From Riemerella columbina DSM 16469 (GTDB taxonomy: Bacteria > Bacteroidota > Bacteroidia > Flavobacteriales > Weeksellaceae): a stretch of 64,000 nt of DNA. Where the stretch lies: the NCBI RefSeq assembly GCF_000374405.1, contig NZ_KB894218.1, forward strand, positions 1,683 to 65,682, in the 5' to 3' direction. Under the pieces are notes generated by a model. It searched no databases. It was not told the DNA's origin and saw only the letters and a list, made by a program, of their open reading frames with translations. This document shows, piece by piece, positions 36,269 through 44,969 of the stretch. Each line of letters begins with the position of its first letter. Position 1 is the stretch's first letter. Made by a program: the position numbers and the translations under genes.

Positions 36269-37550
36269 CGTTGCGGTGGTTTTTTAATAGAATGGTAAGC
36301 GTGGTAGAAAGGAATAATAAAAACGGATAAAATGAATAACTCAATAAATCCAAATAATGAATTTTATTATGGCTCAGCCCAATTAAAATAAGTACCTGAG
36401 CGCCATAAGGTAGTAAACCCTGTACCACACAAGAAAAAATATCCAGTACCGATGCCATATCGCGTGGCTGAATATTAAATTTATCACTTACCGTTTTTGC
36501 AATTTTTCCCGTAATGATGATGGAAATGGTATTATTCGCCGTTGCTAAATCTACAATTGCAGTAAGACAACCCACGCCTAAAAGAGCGGTTTTATAACTG
36601 GTAATTCTTTTTTCTACTAGTTTCAAAATATAGCGTATACCACCCGCCTGCTCTACCATTGCTGCCAGTCCACCCGTTAATAAAGACAGTAGGAATATTT
36701 CCTGCATTCCCGTAAAGCCATCGTAAATGGTTTTGCTAAAGGTAATGACTTCTAAATCAGAAAAATAAAACCCTAAAACACCACTCATTAAAACTCCTAA
36801 AACCAAGACCACAAAAACATCTAAGCCTACTAAAGACAGAATGATTACTGCAATATAAGGCAACGCTAATACCAAATGTTGACTAGTGGTTTCAGGGTGG
36901 GTAATAGGACTGCCAGAAGGATGCTCTGCAAATACAATATAGATGATAAAGGTTACCAATGCCGCAGGTAGGGCGATAAATAAATTAACTTTAAACTTAT
37001 CTTTCATTTGGCATTGTAGCGATTGTGTGGCGGCGATGGTCGTATCCGAAATTAAAGATAAATTATCCCCCAGCATTGCCCCGCCAATAAGTGCTGCCCC
37101 AATAAAATTAATATTAATCCCTTGGTCGGCAAAGCCTACTGCCACTGCCCCTAAGGCAACGATAGTTCCCACAGAAGTTCCCGAAGCAATAGAAATGAAT
37201 GCGGCTATCAGAAAAAATCCAGCCGGAATATAAGCAGCCGGAATCATTTTCAGCCCATACGCCACAATTACATCTACACTCCCAATTGCTTTTGAAACCG
37301 TAGCAAACGCCCCAGCCAAAAGGTAAATGATGCACATACTCAGGATTTTTCTGTCCCCACAGCCAGCGAAAAAAGTCGACATCTTAGCCTCTACACTACC
37401 TTTTAGTAAAATAAATGCTGCAATGATGCCCACTAATGCCGCAATAGGGGAAGGTAGCAAATAAAAGTCATTAAAGTAAATTCCTGCCCCGAGAAATACC
37501 AATATAAATATAAGCAATGGGACGATAGCCAATAGAGGTGACGATTTCAT
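36246..37550 (-). CDS. NhaC family transporter, probable methionine transporter (MetT-like)
   Basis: A 434-aa inner-membrane protein with about eleven or twelve helices and the NhaC signatures GTSVGTIVALG and GGAMLGDNLSLISDTTIAATQS. NhaC proteins are annotated as Na+/H+ antiporters, but an S-box-controlled branch (MetT) has been proposed to import methionine. The leader of this gene (37594-37710) resembles a SAM riboswitch, which favours the methionine reading. The promoter box is at 37716-37723, giving a leader of about 160 nt. It overlaps the LytTR regulator gene tail to tail by 23 bp. Transport of another amino acid or plain Na+/H+ exchange remains possible. Confidence 0.82.
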   Translation of the reverse strand: MKSSPLLAIVPLLIFILVFLGAGIYFNDFYLLPSPIAALVGIIAAFILLKGSVEAKMSTFFAGCGDRKILSMCIIYLLAGAFATVSKAIGSVDVIVAYGLKMIPAAYIPAGFFLIAAFISIASGTSVGTIVALGAVAVGFADQGININFIGAALIGGAMLGDNLSLISDTTIAATQSLQCQMKDKFKVNLFIALPAALVTFIIYIVFAEHPSGSPITHPETTSQHLVLALPYIAVIILSLVGLDVFVVLVLGVLMSGVLGFYFSDLEVITFSKTIYDGFTGMQEIFLLSLLTGGLAAMVEQAGGIRYILKLVEKRITSYKTALLGVGCLTAIVDLATANNTISIIITGKIAKTVSDKFNIQPRDMASVLDIFSCVVQGLLPYGAQVLILIGLSHNKIHYLDLLSYSFYPFLLFLSTTLTILLKNHRNASHSATP

Positions 37551-37593
37551 AATTTTATCTTTTTAAATTTATAATCTTAACATAAATTATCCA

Positions 37594-37710
37594 GATAAGC
37601 GTCTTAAAAAAATACCATTGAATCAACATTTTTTCCAGAATTGGCTTATCCTTTTAGCACCTTGCTTGTTGTTGCAGGTTGCTACCTTTTTATAAAGGTT
37701 CTTGATAATG
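37594..37710 (-). ncRNA. SAM-I-like riboswitch leader of reduced form
   Basis: On the minus strand: TTATC (P1 5' strand, 37708-37704), then CAAGA, a 6-bp hairpin ACCTTT-ATAA-AAAGGT (37699-37684), AGCAACC (37683-37677), a P3 stem ending AAGGTGCTAA (37663-37654), and GATAA (P1 3' strand, 37650-37646). ATCAAGA, GCAACC and AAGGTGCTAA are SAM-I core sequences. The P2 kink-turn arm (GGAGGGA...GAUGAA) and P4 are missing. GCTTATC at 37600-37594 can pair with GATAAGC of the P1 3' strand and could act as the competing strand. It may be a degenerate or a minimal functional form. Confidence 0.7.
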
Positions 37711-37715
37711 TTCTG

Positions 37716-37723
37716 CAAATATA
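37716..37723 (-). promoter_or_regulatory. Bacteroidota -7 promoter box
   Basis: TATATTTG on the minus strand, exact TAnnTTTG. Transcription would begin just at the start of the SAM-I-like structure, which supports that structure as the mRNA 5' leader. Confidence 0.65.
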
Positions 37724-37734
37724 TAGATTTTTAA

Positions 37735-37772
37735 TGGAATAAAAAAAGCCATCTCAAAACTGAGACGGCTTT
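37735..37772 (-). terminator. Terminator of the beta-barrel gene
   Basis: Minus strand AAAGCCGTCTCA pairs with TGAGATGGCTTT (one G-U) around GTTT, followed by seven T. Confidence 0.9.
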
Positions 37773-37796
37773 AGCAGGATAGTATTCAATTTAATA

Positions 37797-38309
37797 TTAA
37801 AAACTCCAATCTATTCCAAAATTAAACGAACCTAATCCGATTGCACCTGACTTAATGACTGAGTTACCTATTATATTATGTTTATAAGAACTCATTGTGT
37901 TTTTATAACCTACATAAAGTTTACCATTTTCATTTAGCATATAACCCACCTTGGGATAGGTGTACAAGCCTCCTTTAAAAGAGTTATTAATTGAGAATGA
38001 ATAACCCAAATCTAAATCTGCGTAAACTTTATTCCCACCAAAAAAACTTTGTACTTTAAGTGCTAAAGGTACAGTTCCAATATCTTTGCCATTAGATTTT
38101 GTAAAATAGTGTGAGTATCCCGTCGTTAGACCTAAGGAAAAATTATCAGAGATACTTTTGGTATAAGATAATCCTACCCCTACATTAGATGAGGTGTACT
38201 CAGCTATTTTTCCAGTAGGAATCCCAAAATCTACATTGGCAGAAAACTTCTGAGAATACATTATTGAAGTCATCATTAAACTGGTTGATAATAAAAGAAT
38301 TTTTCTCAT
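37797..38309 (-). CDS. Small outer-membrane beta-barrel protein
   Basis: A 170-aa exported protein with signal peptide 1-19 (IMYSQ). The mature part is a run of alternating amphipathic strands (VGVGLSYTKSISDNFSLGLTTGYS, given here only in part as VGVGLSYTKS and FSLGLTTGYS) ending in Phe (NFGIDWSF), the usual outer-membrane barrel signature for an eight-stranded protein. No family name is certain. It lies 12 bp after a lipoprotein gene and ends in a strong terminator, so the two form one transcript and may act together at the cell surface. Confidence 0.75.
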   Translation of the reverse strand: MRKILLLSTSLMMTSIMYSQKFSANVDFGIPTGKIAEYTSSNVGVGLSYTKSISDNFSLGLTTGYSHYFTKSNGKDIGTVPLALKVQSFFGGNKVYADLDLGYSFSINNSFKGGLYTYPKVGYMLNENGKLYVGYKNTMSSYKHNIIGNSVIKSGAIGLGSFNFGIDWSF

Positions 38310-38321
38310 AGTTACATTATT

Positions 38322-39467
38322 TTATCTGATTGAGTTTTTAAAATATATCTCACCATTATTAACAACACTACTAATTTTATTTCCATCGGCATTACTGTTA
38401 TAGTATTCAGGGTCAGAAGAGCCAAATTGTATGCTTATACTAGAAGGAATACCTCCAATATTTGAAAAATTAACCGTACGAGTTTCTACAGGCCAATTAT
38501 CGGCTTCATAAATTACATAGAAAAAATTAGTGTTCTGATACATATTATTGGAGGCATCTATTCCTCCAGCAATGATAGCATTTAAATCCCTATTATGCTT
38601 TCTACGAACATCCTTTCTTTTAAATTTTGCAAAAATATATTCTGAATTTGAGCCAGCGGTTGAACTATTTATATAATTTATCTTTTTTAGTTGGTTATTT
38701 AAGTGGTTGTAAGAATATGCTTGAACTGCTATTTCTGAAGCACCGGCTACCCAGGATTCTTTATGTGTTTTAACAGTCATATTATCAATATACCAACTTT
38801 TATTAGTTGAAGAAATTGATTTGACCATACTTAAGTTTTTATTTCCATTAATAGGGGTTAATGAATCATCTTGTAGCCCGACAATAATAACAGGAACACC
38901 TTTATTAGCTAGGTTTTTAGCTAAATTTTCAGTTAGTGGATGTTGATATTTAATAAACTCACCATTTTCGTTAAGCAAATACCCATCATACTCTGACCTA
39001 TTAGGGTCATCAATTTCTTCAAATATATAAATATTTTCTTTAATATTAGTTGTTCTATTTTTTAATTCTTCTGCGAAAGGTATATAGAAACTGATAGAAT
39101 AATTTCTTCCTTCTATGTTTTTGAAGGCATTATTAAAATCGGTTTTATATTCAAATTTAGATGATAAGTCTTGAATTTTGAAAGTGTTCTTTTGTATTTT
39201 ACTAGATATAACCTGATTAAGTATATCTTCATTAGAAATTTTAGATAAAAACATTTTCTTTGCCGCCTCTTTTAAAAAATAAGTTTTATATTGAATTTTT
39301 CTTATTAAAGAAGCACTTTCAATATTTTCTTTATCCTTCAAACTAAACTCTAAACTAGTTCTTTTCTTTTCTTTTAATGTTAAGTTATCTTCTGTATTTC
39401 TACTACAAGAATAAACACAGCTTAGTCCTAATAATGCAGTCACTGCAAATAAATTGATTTTTTTCAT
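38322..39467 (-). CDS. Exported lipoprotein of unknown function
   Basis: A 381-aa protein with a lipoprotein signal (LLGLSCVYSC, lipid-carrying Cys at about 21). I do not recognise the family. The first half is charged and helical (NIESASLIRKIQYKTYFLKEA, here only NIESASLIRK). The second half contains YIPFAEELKNRTTN, GVPVIIVGLQDD, SWVAGASEIAVQAYSYN and DVRRKHNRDLNAIIAGG, which could be a beta-rich domain. It is AT-rich compared with its neighbours and forms a pair with the beta-barrel gene downstream. Confidence 0.7.
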   Translation of the reverse strand: MKKINLFAVTALLGLSCVYSCSRNTEDNLTLKEKKRTSLEFSLKDKENIESASLIRKIQYKTYFLKEAAKKMFLSKISNEDILNQVISSKIQKNTFKIQDLSSKFEYKTDFNNAFKNIEGRNYSISFYIPFAEELKNRTTNIKENIYIFEEIDDPNRSEYDGYLLNENGEFIKYQHPLTENLAKNLANKGVPVIIVGLQDDSLTPINGNKNLSMVKSISSTNKSWYIDNMTVKTHKESWVAGASEIAVQAYSYNHLNNQLKKINYINSSTAGSNSEYIFAKFKRKDVRRKHNRDLNAIIAGGIDASNNMYQNTNFFYVIYEADNWPVETRTVNFSNIGGIPSSISIQFGSSDPEYYNSNADGNKISSVVNNGEIYFKNSIR

Positions 39468-39562
39468 AATAAAACTGGTTTAAAAAATTATAATACGAAT
39501 TTACCAATTTATTTTTATTTAGAGTAAAAAATAAATTGCTTATATTATGCAATGCATATTTT

Positions 39563-41932
39563 TTAAAAATCAATATCTATTCCTGCATAGACATTAGTTG
39601 GCATAATAGGCGCATAGACCATACCTCCATCAAAATAATTTCCAAATGGATTTTTAGCATCCATAATAGGCTGGTCTTGGGTATAAGCCGTTAAATTCTC
39701 TGCCCCTAAATAAACTCTAATTTTTTTGTTAAAGTATTTAGACACTTGGGCATTGAGCAAAGTATACGGGTTAGAATAGGCAGGTAATTGGTACGCCTGA
39801 GGATTCTGATTTGTAAATGGCAAGCGTTGCTTTCCAATATATTGTAGCGTTGCATCAAAATTCCAGTAGCCGCCTTTGTCAGATTTAGGTGTAGAATAGT
39901 TGGCGTTTAAAAAGGCTCTGTGTTTTGCGACAAAAGGAATTTTTCTTTTTCCACCTTGGAAATCTGCCCATACATCATAATATTTATAGGCAAGCCTTAC
40001 TTCTAAATTTCTTATGGGGCTAAAATCCAATTGCGACTGGATGGCATTAGCTGCTGAATGCCCATCCAAATTATAAAATATCATTTTATGTGTAGAAGCA
40101 TCCAAATCTGTTAAGACTTGGTTTTGGAAATCGGTACGGAAGGCATCGGTAAGCCAAGTGGCTTTTCTACCAAACAATTTAAACTCTTGCTGGATACTCG
40201 CCCCATAGTTCCAAGCTGATTCTGGTTGTAGTCCATAGATATTACCGCCATTGCCCAGAATTTCAATGGTTCTATTAGACGCAAAAAATTGCTGACTTTC
40301 GGCAAAGATATTTGCTGTTCTAAATCCTCGCCCCGCACTTAGCCGAACGATGGTTTTGGGTGCAAGGTCGTATTTTAAATTCAATCTTGGTGTAACTTGT
40401 GTACCTGCCAAATTATGAAAGTCGGTTCGGAGCCCTGCCACCATCGTAAACTTGTCGCCCGTTAATGTATATTCTGCAAAAACTCCAGGTACAATTTCGG
40501 TTCGTTTATAGTTTTGTGTTAGGTAAGTTTCATCAAATTTGTCATAAAGGAAACTCGCTCCCACTTTATATTTATGATTGGTATCCCCTAAAATACTCTC
40601 AAAAATTAAATTGGAATAATAGGTGGCTTCCTTACCTAAGTAATTACGATAACCGAAAAAACTATTCTGCTGATGATAGGTAAATTGGTTCATCCATCCT
40701 AAGCTCTGGTATGGCTTCCCTGGAAATACAAAACCCGTTTTATTCCACGCTTGGATTCTAGAAATATCTATGTCTACACCATATAGGTTTTGGGTGCTTT
40801 GTGGGGCGTTCCAATTGTAGCCGATTTGTCCTGCTTTTCTTTCATCCTTTAAGATATTGATTCCTAGTAGGTTTTCCCAGCCCGTTTGGTCTAAATCACT
40901 AAAATTTAGCAAATAAGTCGCATTGATTTGGTTGCCTTTTGGCTGGTCTAGAAAACCATCGTTATTGGTATCCATTTCTGGAAAAGTACCATTGGTGTGT
41001 AATAATATACTTTGGTTCCAATGTTCTGATAACATTGTGGTGTTGGTTACATTCAGTTCTGCTCTACCATTGCCATCTGCAAAGATGTTGAGTGTAGAGG
41101 CAGGCTTGTCGTGTAGTTTAACCAATTCGGTATTGATTTGTCCTGTGATACTTTCGTAACCGCTGACTACCGTGCTTCCCCCTTTGGTCAATTGGATACC
41201 ACTTATCCACCTCCCAGGGATAAAGTTAAGACCATATGGCGTTGCTAAGCCACGGATTTCTGGAAGTAATTCTTTGGTAAGAGCCGTATATTTTTGGTCA
41301 AGTCCAAGCATTCTCAATTGTTTGGTTCCCGTAACGGCATTGTTAAAAGACACATCTACCGTAGCATTGGTTTCAAAACTTTCCGAAAGGTTGCAACATG
41401 CGGCTTTTAGAAGTTCTTTAGAACTAATATCAAAAGTAAGTCCTACATTTTTTTTGCTAATGGCGGTAGCACTTTTTAGCTTGGTAATCTGGACTTCTTC
41501 AATATTTTTTTGATGGTCTTTTGGGGCGTGGTTGTGTCCCTTATGGTCATCGCCTTGGTGATGGTCTTTAAGGTTTTTCTCAAACTCGGATTTGTTTTTG
41601 GTGTAAAGACAACACTGTGGGAGTTGATTATAGGCAGCTTCCGAAGCTGGAAATAATTCATTTTCGTAGCCTGCTTCTGCAATTCTTTTTAAAATTTCTT
41701 GTTTTGAAGTTTGCTGGCTGTCGTAGTTTAGGGTAAGTATTTTACTATCCACATCCCAATGGGCTTCTACTATATTTTCAAGATTTGCTGCACCTTCTAT
41801 TCTGGCTTGGCACATTTCGCAGTTGCCTTCTACCATTGCGGTTTCTGTGGTTGGGTTTTTAATTTGTGCAGATACTATGGTAGCCGCAGATAATAACGCT
41901 ATCCCTAGCGTTTTTTTTATGATATGTAACAT
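39563..41932 (-). CDS. TonB-dependent receptor with N-terminal HMA metal-binding domain
   Basis: A 789-aa outer-membrane receptor. After the signal peptide (1-22) comes a heavy-metal-associated domain with GNCEMCQARIEGA (Cys38, Cys41) and YDSQQTSKQEILKRI, then a His-rich linker at 123-140 (DHHQGDDHKGHNH), then the plug with ISSKELLKAACCNLSES and GLNFIPGRWISGI, and a barrel ending in GIDIDF. The usual carboxypeptidase-like domain is replaced by HMA, which points to copper or another soft metal, or its complex. The plug CC pair and the linker CC pair (107-108) add metal ligands. It follows a Cys/His-rich exported protein gene by 70 bp. Confidence 0.9.
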   Translation of the reverse strand: MLHIIKKTLGIALLSAATIVSAQIKNPTTETAMVEGNCEMCQARIEGAANLENIVEAHWDVDSKILTLNYDSQQTSKQEILKRIAEAGYENELFPASEAAYNQLPQCCLYTKNKSEFEKNLKDHHQGDDHKGHNHAPKDHQKNIEEVQITKLKSATAISKKNVGLTFDISSKELLKAACCNLSESFETNATVDVSFNNAVTGTKQLRMLGLDQKYTALTKELLPEIRGLATPYGLNFIPGRWISGIQLTKGGSTVVSGYESITGQINTELVKLHDKPASTLNIFADGNGRAELNVTNTTMLSEHWNQSILLHTNGTFPEMDTNNDGFLDQPKGNQINATYLLNFSDLDQTGWENLLGINILKDERKAGQIGYNWNAPQSTQNLYGVDIDISRIQAWNKTGFVFPGKPYQSLGWMNQFTYHQQNSFFGYRNYLGKEATYYSNLIFESILGDTNHKYKVGASFLYDKFDETYLTQNYKRTEIVPGVFAEYTLTGDKFTMVAGLRTDFHNLAGTQVTPRLNLKYDLAPKTIVRLSAGRGFRTANIFAESQQFFASNRTIEILGNGGNIYGLQPESAWNYGASIQQEFKLFGRKATWLTDAFRTDFQNQVLTDLDASTHKMIFYNLDGHSAANAIQSQLDFSPIRNLEVRLAYKYYDVWADFQGGKRKIPFVAKHRAFLNANYSTPKSDKGGYWNFDATLQYIGKQRLPFTNQNPQAYQLPAYSNPYTLLNAQVSKYFNKKIRVYLGAENLTAYTQDQPIMDAKNPFGNYFDGGMVYAPIMPTNVYAGIDIDF

Positions 41933-42002
41933 TGTTTAGTTAATTTTTAATGAATAATTTCGCTCTTTAAAAATAAAAGCGACTTAATAAAAACGGTAAA
42001 AA

Positions 42003-42365
42003 TTAACTAATTTTAGGCGGTTGCCAAATGTCTTGTAATGGACTGGGCGGTAAGAATTGCCAGTAGTACCCTAAGTTAGGTTGAATTAAATAAGTGACAT
42101 GATTGTTGAGCTGAAATGCTTTACTCGACATTACCATACTGAAGGGTAAAGGCTGAGCGTGGCAAGTAGCACAATCATTACTGCAATGTTGCTGATGTTT
42201 TTTTGGACTTTTATCTTGTTGATGCTCTTTGCAACAATCGTCTTTAGCGTCTTGCTGTGTGGTACAGCATTCGCTAAATGTAGAAGCCATAAGAGTATTC
42301 TGCTGAGAAAAGAGTAAACTTCCCCAACAGAGCATCATCATTATAATATAAAGCTTCTGTTTCAT
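42003..42365 (-). CDS. Cys/His-rich small exported protein
   Basis: A 120-aa protein with signal peptide 1-20 (GSLLFSQ). The mature N-terminal part is crowded with metal ligands: ECC, DDCCKEHQQ, KKHQQHCSNDCATCHAQ. The C-terminus ends in DIWQPPKIS, a tail I have seen on small flavobacterial proteins next to HMA-type TonB receptors. It probably binds or hands over a metal in the periplasm. Promoter TAATTTTG at 42376-42383 likely drives this gene and the receptor together. No family name is certain. Confidence 0.72.
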   Translation of the reverse strand: MKQKLYIIMMMLCWGSLLFSQQNTLMASTFSECCTTQQDAKDDCCKEHQQDKSPKKHQQHCSNDCATCHAQPLPFSMVMSSKAFQLNNHVTYLIQPNLGYYWQFLPPSPLQDIWQPPKIS

Positions 42366-42375
42366 TATGAAAGTC

Positions 42376-42383
42376 CAAAATTA
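42376..42383 (-). promoter_or_regulatory. Bacteroidota -7 promoter box
   Basis: TAATTTTG on the minus strand, exact TAnnTTTG, 10 nt before the ATG at 42365. Confidence 0.6.
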
Positions 42384-42392
42384 CAAAAAATA

Positions 42393-43172
42393 TTATAATT
42401 CGATAGGATTGTTGTTTTTACTTTTTTCTTTTTTGAGTATTTTCCTCTTATCGGAGTCTTTAATTATGATTTTCGCTTTGCCAGAATTATTAAAAAACGC
42501 GATAGGGTCTTCATCATATCGTTGCTTTACCTTTAAATAATCTTCTTTTTTAACTTTAAGTGGTGGTCTTCTAGAGTCAAATTTTGCTAAAGTCCCAATG
42601 GATTTATTTTCTCTAAGGTCAAATGAATAGTGCCCTTTGTCATCTTCCGCTTTTACGATAAGTCCTGGTAAACCGAAAAATTTATAAGGTCCATCAGGAA
42701 AAGGAATATCCATGGTGAACCAGGCGTACCACACTCTGCCACCATAGTTTACTTTGGCTTTTTGTACCGCATAACTACCAATCATTTGAGTATCTGCAAG
42801 AATTTCCCATTGCATAGGCTTATGCTCTATATATTCGTAGGTGTCTTGAGAAACTCTATTGACATAAGTTACCGCTTGGTTAGCATAATCTTTTTTAATT
42901 TGATAATTTACTTTAGTTTCGAAGTCTTTTGTAGCACTTAAATCAAAACTTTTGATTTTCCTCAATGCAGCAAATACAGAATCTTTTTTCAATTTATTTT
43001 CAGAAAAAAAGATAGAATGCTGTCCATTGGTATCCAAAAATACATCTTCTTTTAAAACATAGTTGAGGTCTGTAGAATCTGGTTTTATAGTCATTTCATA
43101 AACAAAACGCGTGGCTTGGGCTGAAAGCATTTGGAACAGCAGAAATAATGTAGCAATAATTACTCTTATCAT
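42393..43172 (-). CDS. GLPGLI family protein
   Basis: A 259-aa exported protein with signal peptide 1-20 (FQMLSAQ). The family's namesake motif appears as PYKFFGLPGLIVKAED, preceded by WYAWFTMDIPFPDGP. GLPGLI proteins are common in Bacteroidota, often beside TonB receptors, and their function is unknown; a role in handling periplasmic cargo is only a guess. It ends 27 bp before the Cys/His-rich gene on the same strand. Confidence 0.92.
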   Translation of the reverse strand: MIRVIIATLFLLFQMLSAQATRFVYEMTIKPDSTDLNYVLKEDVFLDTNGQHSIFFSENKLKKDSVFAALRKIKSFDLSATKDFETKVNYQIKKDYANQAVTYVNRVSQDTYEYIEHKPMQWEILADTQMIGSYAVQKAKVNYGGRVWYAWFTMDIPFPDGPYKFFGLPGLIVKAEDDKGHYSFDLRENKSIGTLAKFDSRRPPLKVKKEDYLKVKQRYDEDPIAFFNNSGKAKIIIKDSDKRKILKKEKSKNNNPIEL

Positions 43173-43262
43173 GATGGTTTAAGTTTTAAAGGTTAAAGAT
43201 AATAAAAAATTTCTAATCCTAATATTTATATTACAAGGCATAAAAACCTTAAAAAATAACCT

Positions 43263-43270
43263 TAACTTTG
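43263..43270 (+). promoter_or_regulatory. Bacteroidota -7 promoter box of menD
   Basis: TAACTTTG, exact TAnnTTTG, 22 nt before ATG 43293. Confidence 0.65.
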
Positions 43271-43292
43271 CATCAGTTTTTACCGATTGATT

Positions 43293-44969
43293 ATGAAGCA
43301 GTACACTACCAAACGAAGTATTCAGATTTTAGCCAACTTGCTCCAGCAGTATGGGATTCACAATATTGTGATTTCCCCAGGTTCTCGCAATGCTCCAATG
43401 GCAATTCACTTTACAGAGTTTGATGAATTTAATGCTTACAGTATTGTAGATGAACGCAGTGCAGGATTCGTGGCGATGGGTATGGCTCAAAGCCTAAAAC
43501 AACCTGTGGCGGTGTCTTGTACCAGTGGTTCTGCGGCGACTAATTATTATCCAGCTGTGGTAGAAGCGTTTTATCAGAATACTCCATTGTTGTTATTGAC
43601 TGCTGACCGACCTTCGGACTATACCGATATTTTTGATGGGCAAACCATAAGACAACATAAACTCTATGAGCAACATGCCTATGGTAGTTTTCAATTGCTA
43701 GAGGACAGCCAACCTGATGCCGATGAGTATAATTTTAATACCGTAAAAGTCGCCATTGAAACTTGTTTTGAAAAGCAAGGTCCAGTCCATATTAATATCC
43801 CGTTGGAAGAACCTTTATATCAATTGATTTCTGAGTTGCCTGTATTTACAAAAGTAGACAAATATAAGCCTAGTTCTTCTCAGTATGAACTAGATGCCAC
43901 AATGGTTGCCGAGTGGAATACTTCTAAAAAAATTATGGTACTTATGGGAACGCTTGCCCCTAATAAGGAATTAGAAACCTACCTCGATCAATTGGCAAAA
44001 AATCACTCGGTAGTGGTTCTTACAGAAGTCAATTCTAATCTGCACAACGATAAATTTTTTAACCATATCGACCGCTATATTTTTAATTTTGGAGGTGAAG
44101 AACTGAGCCATTATGCTCCAGATTTACTCATTACGATAGGTCAAAATGTAGTGTCTAAAAAGGTTAAGCAATTTCTAAGAGCCACCCCGATAAAAAACCA
44201 TTGGCATATTGATGAACATTGGCATCCCGACACTTACTTTTCATTAAATAGAAAGATAAAAGCCAAGCCAGAAGTAGTTTTATCGGCATTAATGGATAAA
44301 ATTAACCTAGAGCCTAGTCCATATTATAACCTTTGGGATAGCCTTAGAACTAAGTTGGATGCTAGGCATCAAGAATTTTCTCTACAAGCGCCCTATTCGG
44401 ATTTTAAAGTATTTGAATTACTAAGCCAAAGTGTGCCAGAACATTATAATATTCAGCTATCGAATAGCTCTACCATTAGGTATGCGCAATTATTTGATTT
44501 TAAACAAGATAATCCTATCTATTGTAACCGCGGGACGAGTGGTATTGATGGAAGTACCTCAACGGCGATGGGTTTTGCTATGGCAGACCAAAACCCCACC
44601 TTACTGGTTACGGGGGATATTAGTTTTTTCTATGATATTAATGGACTTTGGAATCCGTATATTCCGCCTTATACCAGAATTGTATTGATTAATAATGGCG
44701 AAGGTAATATTTTCAGAATTATTCCAGGTCCTGATACCACGAATGCTTTAGAAGAATTTATCGCCACAACGCATCGAAAAGATGCCGAACTTTTAGCAAA
44801 GCATTTTGGATTTTCTTATTTCAAGGTTGATGATTTGGTGACGCTAGAGCGTAGTTTGCCTCATTTCTTTTCGCCAGAAGACCGTCCAAAAATCTTAGAA
44901 ATATCAACTAAAACCGCCCCTAATGCCGATGTACTAAAAGATTATTTTAAGTTTTTAAAACTTAAGTAA
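43293..44969 (+). CDS. menD: 2-succinyl-5-enolpyruvyl-6-hydroxy-3-cyclohexene-1-carboxylate synthase
   Basis: A thiamine-diphosphate enzyme of menaquinone synthesis that joins isochorismate and 2-oxoglutarate with loss of CO2. The 558-aa protein shows ISPGSRNAPMAIHF, DERSAGFVAMGMAQS (the conserved Glu that activates ThDP), CTSGSAATNYYPAV and the ThDP motif TGDISFFYDINGLWN (GDxxF). ATG 43293 is chosen over a TTG at 43287. It is convergent with pabC, overlapping it by 15 bp. Menaquinone is the respiratory quinone expected in this group. Confidence 0.96.
   Translation: MKQYTTKRSIQILANLLQQYGIHNIVISPGSRNAPMAIHFTEFDEFNAYSIVDERSAGFVAMGMAQSLKQPVAVSCTSGSAATNYYPAVVEAFYQNTPLLLLTADRPSDYTDIFDGQTIRQHKLYEQHAYGSFQLLEDSQPDADEYNFNTVKVAIETCFEKQGPVHINIPLEEPLYQLISELPVFTKVDKYKPSSSQYELDATMVAEWNTSKKIMVLMGTLAPNKELETYLDQLAKNHSVVVLTEVNSNLHNDKFFNHIDRYIFNFGGEELSHYAPDLLITIGQNVVSKKVKQFLRATPIKNHWHIDEHWHPDTYFSLNRKIKAKPEVVLSALMDKINLEPSPYYNLWDSLRTKLDARHQEFSLQAPYSDFKVFELLSQSVPEHYNIQLSNSSTIRYAQLFDFKQDNPIYCNRGTSGIDGSTSTAMGFAMADQNPTLLVTGDISFFYDINGLWNPYIPPYTRIVLINNGEGNIFRIIPGPDTTNALEEFIATTHRKDAELLAKHFGFSYFKVDDLVTLERSLPHFFSPEDRPKILEISTKTAPNADVLKDYFKFLKLK

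Noticed and set aside
40341-40350. CGTTCGG on the minus strand as a further LytTR site
   Set aside because: It lies inside the HMA-TonB receptor coding region, lacks the second repeat 12 bp away and does not match the full 9-bp consensus.
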